This document shows, one piece after another, positions 7,059-10,941 of a DNA stretch of 10,941 nt. The stretch is from the NCBI GenBank assembly GCA_900757335.1, contig CAAENL010000078.1, forward strand, positions 1-10,941, read 5' to 3'. The DNA is from Clostridia bacterium (GTDB taxonomy: Bacteria; Bacillota; Clostridia; Oscillospirales; Acutalibacteraceae). The translations under genes and the position numbers were made by a program. Under the pieces are notes generated by a model, which saw only the letters and a list, made by a program, of their open reading frames with translations, was not told the DNA's origin and made no database searches. Position 1 is the stretch's first letter, and each line of letters starts with the position of its first letter.

Positions 7059-7868
7059 CTACATTACTACAGTTTCGCTATCTTCATCTAAAACATTCAT
7101 AATTCCCATAGTAATCATAATTATAACCATAAGCACTAAAGATATGGCAGAACCCAAATGAGGATTATATGTATTTCCCAAAAATTGCATTTCAATCAGG
7201 TCGCCTATGACAAATATAGAACCTCCACCAAGCATTTTCGAAATTATAAAAGTACTCACAGAAGGAACAAATACCATAGTAAATCCCGAAACAACTCCCG
7301 GCAAGCTCATCGGAAACACAACTTTCTTAAAAACTTTGAAATTATTCGCTCCCAAATCTTGTGCTGCTTCTATGACTTTATTGTCTATTTTACTTAAAAC
7401 GGTATATATGGGAAGTATCATATATGGCAAAAAATTATAAACCATTCCCAAGACAATTGCCCCGGGTGTGTTTATCATATTAATTTTTGATAACCCCATA
7501 AGAGTTAGTAATTTATTTAATAGTCCATTATACTCCAAAATAGTCATCCATGCATACGTTCTCAAAAGAAAGCTTGTCCACATAGGAATCATTAAAAGCA
7601 TTATAATTACACTTTGATGTTTTATGTTTATTTTAGATATAAAATAAGCCATCGGATAACCTAAAAACAGGCATACCACCGTGGATATTATTCCAAGTAT
7701 TACCGACCTCAAAAATACGGTGGAGTATTTCCCTACATTTATCATATTTTCAAGTGTAAATTCACCTAAAGGAGATGTGAAGGAAAACACAATTACCAAT
7801 GCAAGCGGCACAATCACAAATATCCCCATCCAAAGTGCATAAGGATACAGTATCCATTTTGTTTTCAT
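7059..7868 (-). CDS. potB: Spermidine/putrescine ABC transporter permease PotB
   Basis: PotB is the partner permease of PotC. From the ATG at 7868 it has 269 residues with about six membrane segments (near 7-30, 55-79, 86-105, 136-157, 190-210 and 240-259). The conserved stretch IPMWTSFLLRTYAW (94-107) is typical of PotB-type permeases. The EAA loop begins at EAAQDLGANN (167-176) and includes Gly191. A TTG at 7877 and an ATG at 7874 are also in frame, but GTGAGGG (7884-7878) directly abuts the TTG and is only three bases from the first ATG. It is nine bases from the ATG at 7868, which is therefore preferred. The C-terminus is acidic (DEDSE). It lies about 43 bases after potA and 12 before potC. 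Confidence 0.94.
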   Translation of the reverse strand: MKTKWILYPYALWMGIFVIVPLALVIVFSFTSPLGEFTLENMINVGKYSTVFLRSVILGIISTVVCLFLGYPMAYFISKINIKHQSVIIMLLMIPMWTSFLLRTYAWMTILEYNGLLNKLLTLMGLSKINMINTPGAIVLGMVYNFLPYMILPIYTVLSKIDNKVIEAAQDLGANNFKVFKKVVFPMSLPGVVSGFTMVFVPSVSTFIISKMLGGGSIFVIGDLIEMQFLGNTYNPHLGSAISLVLMVIIMITMGIMNVLDEDSETVVM

Positions 7869-7877
7869 ATACATCAA

Positions 7878-7884
7878 CCCTCAC
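7878..7884 (-). promoter_or_regulatory. Ribosome binding site GTGAGGG that sets the potB start
   Basis: The spacing of nine bases fits the ATG at 7868. It is zero for the in-frame TTG at 7877 and three for the ATG at 7874, so those two are unlikely starts. Confidence 0.65.
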
Positions 7885-7911
7885 AATAAAATTTCATCAA
7901 TAATAAAAATT

Positions 7912-9033
7912 TTAATTTTTATTATGTTGTTCTTCATAAAATTCATCACTAAAAGCACTGTAATCTCCAACTTCGGAAGAGTAATCGGATTTATTCATTA
8001 TATGAATATCATCAGGATAAATAACCATACCAATTTTGTCGCCCGATTCTTGACTTTCAGTGGTTTGAATCATCCACTTAAATCCGTCCACATCTACTAT
8101 GATTTCATTGTGAACACCTTTAAAAGTTACCGATGTAACAGTTCCCGATATATGACCCTTTTCAGGAGTAGTCACTTTTATGTCTTCAGGACGAACAACA
8201 ACATCAACAGGTTTCATTTTTCCAAACCCTTTGTCAAGACATTTAAATTGTTTTCCTGAAAAATTAACTAAATAGTCATCTATCATGATTCCGTCAACTA
8301 TGTTGCTTTCACCGATAAAATCCGCCACAAATGCATTTTGAGGCTCATTATATATATCTTCCGGAGTTCCTATTTGCTGAATTCTTCCCTTATCCATAAC
8401 CACCACTGTATCAGACATCGACAGTGCTTCTTCTTGATCGTGAGTAACAAGAATAAAAGTTATTCCTGTTTTTTGATGAATATTTTTAAGTTCGGTTTGC
8501 ATATCTTTTCTAAGTTTTAAATCCAATGCTCCAAGAGGTTCATCAAGCAAAAGAACTTTAGGATTATTAGCTAAAGCACGAGCTATAGCAACACGCTGTT
8601 GCTGACCTCCGGAAAGAGAATCGATATTTCTGTCTATGTAATTGCTTAAATTCACCATTTTAAGCATTTCTTTTACTTTTTTATTTATCTCGTTTTCGGA
8701 TTTTCTTTGAATACGCATTCCAAAAGCAACATTTTCATAAACATTTAAATGAGGAAACAATGCATATTTTTGAAAAATAGTATTTACTTCACGTTTGTGA
8801 GCGGGGACATTGTTGATTCTTTTGCCTCTAAAAAAAACATTTCCGCTGTCAGGAGACAAAAAACCTGCAATTATCCTCAAAGTAGTGGTTTTACCGCATC
8901 CCGACGGCCCCAGAAGTGTAACAAATTCGCCTTCTTTTATAACAAGGCTCAAATCTTTAAGAATAGTTTCATTATTGAAAGAAATATTTATTTTATCCAA
9001 AGATATTATTGATGATAATGATTTTTTACACAA
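7912..9033 (-). CDS. potA: Spermidine/putrescine ABC transporter ATPase PotA
   Basis: PotA is the cytoplasmic ATPase that powers polyamine import through PotB/PotC. Its 373 residues hold a full ABC domain: Walker A GPSGCGKT (42-49), Q-loop Gln87 (FQKYALFPH), signature LSGGQQQ (139-145), Walker B VLLLDEP (159-165), D-loop ALD (168-170) and H-loop His197 (THDQEEA). The C-terminal part (about 235-345) is the TOBE-type regulatory domain found in PotA/MalK-like ATPases, starting with [11 protein letters not shown] Ser/Asp/Glu-rich tail follows (about 348-372). The best start is a TTG at 9033; upstream is AGGTGGCGAG, whose AGGTGG part is 13 bases away and GAG part about eight. A second TTG near residue 12 remains possible. 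It begins 19 bases after cysS. No transcription regulator accompanies the transporter genes. Confidence 0.95.
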   Translation of the reverse strand: MCKKSLSSIISLDKINISFNNETILKDLSLVIKEGEFVTLLGPSGCGKTTTLRIIAGFLSPDSGNVFFRGKRINNVPAHKREVNTIFQKYALFPHLNVYENVAFGMRIQRKSENEINKKVKEMLKMVNLSNYIDRNIDSLSGGQQQRVAIARALANNPKVLLLDEPLGALDLKLRKDMQTELKNIHQKTGITFILVTHDQEEALSMSDTVVVMDKGRIQQIGTPEDIYNEPQNAFVADFIGESNIVDGIMIDDYLVNFSGKQFKCLDKGFGKMKPVDVVVRPEDIKVTTPEKGHISGTVTSVTFKGVHNEIIVDVDGFKWMIQTTESQESGDKIGMVIYPDDIHIMNKSDYSSEVGDYSAFSDEFYEEQHNKN

Positions 9034-9052
9034 TTTATAAATCTCGCCACCT

Positions 9053-10462
9053 TTACTTAAAAGTATAAACCGTACCCTTCGGAGTGTCTTCTATTATTAC
9101 GTTCTTTGATTTTAATTCATATCGAATTTCATCAGCACGTTTCCAATTTTTTTGTTTGCGTGCTTCATTTCGTTCATCTATAAGTTGTTTTATTTCATCG
9201 TCACTAAGTTCAACATTTTTAGCTTTGTTTTCGTACATTATTCCTAAAACTTCAGTGGTTTCATCTAAAAATTTCAAAGCTTCTGAAATCGCATCTTCAT
9301 CACAATCACCATTTGACAAAACTTTAGTATTAACTTCTTTAATCATTTCAAAAATAACGCCTAAAGCCTCTGCGGTGTTGAGATCATCATCCATAGAATT
9401 TCTGAATTTTTTGCGATATAATTTAAAATTTACAGATTTTTTTTCTGATTTATATTCTTTATCACTACAATTTTTCAATGCGTTTTGAAGATTTTTTCTA
9501 AATGTATACAGTCTGTCAAGAGCAGATTTGCACTGAATAATTATATCTTCACTGAAATTTATAGGATTTCTGTAATGAGAAGATATCATCAAATAACGAA
9601 TCGGTTCATAGCCATATTTTTCAGCAATTTCTCTCACGGTAAAAAAGTTGCCCAAAGATTTAGACATTTTTTGACTATTTATATTAATATATCCATTGTG
9701 AATCCAATAATTAGCAAATTTAACGCCATTGCAGCACTCACTTTGAGCAATTTCATTCTCATGATGAGGGAAAATTAAATCCTGACCCCCGCAATGAATG
9801 TCAATCGTTTTGCCTAAATACTTTTCTGCCATTGCAGAACACTCGATATGCCAACCCGGACGGCCTCTTCCCCACGGACTTTCCCAAAACGGTTCATTTG
9901 CTTTTGCGGATTTCCACAAAGCAAAATCCAAAGGATCTTCCTTAAGTTCGTCCACTTTGATTCTTGCTCCCGATTGAAGGTCATCTAAAGTTTGGTTTGA
10001 AAGCTTACCGTAATTATTGAATTTACGTGTTCTGAAATACACATCTCCGTTACTTAAAGAATACGCATATCCTTTTTCTATTAAAATTGTTATTATACTA
10101 ATTATTTCATCTATATTTTCTGTAGCTTTCGGATGAAATGTCGCTTCTTTTACATTTAATCCTTTTGAATCTTTTTTATATTCTTCAATGTATTTTTTCG
10201 AAACAGTCAAAAAATCACTGTTTTCTTCAATTGCTTTTCTTATTATTTTATCATCAACATCTGTAAAATTTTGTACAAATGTAACATTATATCCTATGTA
10301 TTCCAGATATCTTCTCAAAACGTCAAACACGCAGAGCGGCCGCGAATTTCCGATATGGATATAATTATAAACAGTCGGGCCACAAGCATAGATCTTAACT
10401 TTTCCGTCAGTTAAAGGAATAAATTCTTCTTTCTTGCGAGTCAATGTATTGTAAAGTTTCAT
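9053..10462 (-). CDS. cysS: Cysteine-tRNA ligase
   Basis: CysRS charges tRNA-Cys with cysteine in the cytoplasm. It has 469 residues, a normal length. Class I signatures are HIGN (36-39) and KMSKS (265-269). The zinc ligands that select cysteine are Cys27 (YACGPT), Cys208 (IECSA), His233 and Glu237 (FPHHENE). FTDVDDK (66-72) and [11 protein letters not shown] (225-235) are family blocks. The C-terminal helical anticodon-binding region (about 310-469) ends in [13 protein letters not shown] (435-447), the usual DALR/CysRS tail. The ATG at 10462 is preceded by GGGAG about eight bases away. It sits 25 bases after pgsA and 19 before potA with no terminator, so it appears to share a transcript with both. 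I see no T-box leader between pgsA and cysS. Confidence 0.97.
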   Translation of the reverse strand: MKLYNTLTRKKEEFIPLTDGKVKIYACGPTVYNYIHIGNSRPLCVFDVLRRYLEYIGYNVTFVQNFTDVDDKIIRKAIEENSDFLTVSKKYIEEYKKDSKGLNVKEATFHPKATENIDEIISIITILIEKGYAYSLSNGDVYFRTRKFNNYGKLSNQTLDDLQSGARIKVDELKEDPLDFALWKSAKANEPFWESPWGRGRPGWHIECSAMAEKYLGKTIDIHCGGQDLIFPHHENEIAQSECCNGVKFANYWIHNGYININSQKMSKSLGNFFTVREIAEKYGYEPIRYLMISSHYRNPINFSEDIIIQCKSALDRLYTFRKNLQNALKNCSDKEYKSEKKSVNFKLYRKKFRNSMDDDLNTAEALGVIFEMIKEVNTKVLSNGDCDEDAISEALKFLDETTEVLGIMYENKAKNVELSDDEIKQLIDERNEARKQKNWKRADEIRYELKSKNVIIEDTPKGTVYTFK

Positions 10463-10487
10463 TTGACATTTCTCCCACTAAAATACT

Positions 10488-10941
10488 TTAATTTATTTTT
10501 ATGTATTTATGATTTTTTGCTATATAAATAACGCCCGAAATCAAAGAAAGTATAGCAGATATCCAAATTAATAAATTTTGAATAACAATCATAAAATACA
10601 AATCAATGCTATATCCAAACAAATTTATGTAAGATTGCACACTTAAAATCAATATCAGCGACAACATTTGGCTGAAAGTTTTGAGTTTGCCCCAAATATT
10701 TGCCGAAACAACCAAAGATGAATCCTCTAAAATTAAAAATCTGATTGAAGTAACTATAAATTCTCGACACACTATCAAAACTGTAACCCACGTCGGTACC
10801 AAACCTACAGAACTGAAACATATAAAAACGGAAGCAACCAAAATTTTGTCTGCTAACGGATCCATTATTTTACCAAAATTAGTTATTATGCCGTTTTTTC
10901 GAGCTATATACCCATCCAATCTATCTGTGTAAGAGGCAATC
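10488..10941 (-). CDS. pgsA: CDP-diacylglycerol-glycerol-3-phosphate 3-phosphatidyltransferase, partial (5' end outside window)
   Basis: PgsA is an integral membrane enzyme that joins CDP-diacylglycerol and glycerol-3-phosphate to give phosphatidylglycerol phosphate, the precursor of phosphatidylglycerol and cardiolipin. The visible part is 150 residues, with the frame still open at the window edge. The full CDP-alcohol phosphotransferase motif D-x2-DG-x2-AR-x8-G-x3-D-x3-D is present: visible residues Asp6, Asp9, Gly10, Ala13, Arg14, Gly23, Asp27 and Asp31. A TTG at 10919 lies inside this motif and cannot be the true start. About 30-40 N-terminal residues, including the first membrane helix, should be missing. 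The hydrophobic segments that follow (about 34-75 and 95-140) and a basic C-terminus fit the family. Phosphatidylglycerol phosphate synthase is favoured over related transferases by the TNFGKIMDPLAD block (20-31); this is strong but not absolute. Confidence 0.93.
   Translation of the reverse strand, partial: IASYTDRLDGYIARKNGIITNFGKIMDPLADKILVASVFICFSSVGLVPTWVTVLIVCREFIVTSIRFLILEDSSLVVSANIWGKLKTFSQMLSLILILSVQSYINLFGYSIDLYFMIVIQNLLIWISAILSLISGVIYIAKNHKYIKIN

Noticed and set aside
9084..9488. Forward-strand open frame of 134 codons
   Set aside because: It is antisense to the cysS 3' part, Ser/Phe-rich and without a supported start.
10917..10919. TTG at 10919 as the start of pgsA
   Set aside because: It falls between the first two aspartates of the conserved motif, and the frame stays open to the window edge with family-typical residues.

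Overview
All genes in this window lie on the minus strand, so the reading order is from high to low coordinates. The sequence is AT-rich and shows strong Shine-Dalgarno sites of the AGGAG/GGTGA type. It has a non-mevalonate isoprenoid gene (ispH) in the order cmk-plsC-ispH and a lipoprotein-anchored ABC binding protein. Together these point to a low-GC Firmicute of the class Clostridia. I cannot place it more finely.

Right part (10941 to about 3056): pgsA (5' end outside the window), cysS, potA, potB, potC, potD and thrS follow one another with gaps of only 12 to about 43 bases and no terminator between them. A hairpin with a T-rich tail lies just after thrS, so this looks like one transcription unit. 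It combines phospholipid synthesis (PgsA), two aminoacyl-tRNA synthetases (CysS, ThrS) and a complete spermidine/putrescine ABC importer: ATPase PotA, permeases PotB and PotC, and binding lipoprotein PotD. PotD carries an extra C-terminal membrane segment.

Left part (3016 to 1): cmk, plsC and ispH are tightly packed; cmk and plsC overlap by 14 bases, and plsC and ispH are one base apart. They serve nucleotide, phospholipid and isoprenoid metabolism. Next comes a long open frame (845 down to 1, still open at the window edge) encoding a Lys/Asn/Glu-rich, mostly helical protein that I do not recognise. In many Clostridia this position after ispH holds rpsA (ribosomal protein S1). The unknown gene is the main novelty here: it is very AT-rich (about 25% G+C by hand count), has a good ribosome binding site before a TTG codon, and contains four A8 tracts and a 21-base-spaced repeat encoding two heptads.

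Five of the ten visible starts are best read as TTG. I see no tRNA, rRNA, CRISPR array, insertion sequence, T-box or riboswitch, and no gene-free stretch longer than 100 bases.
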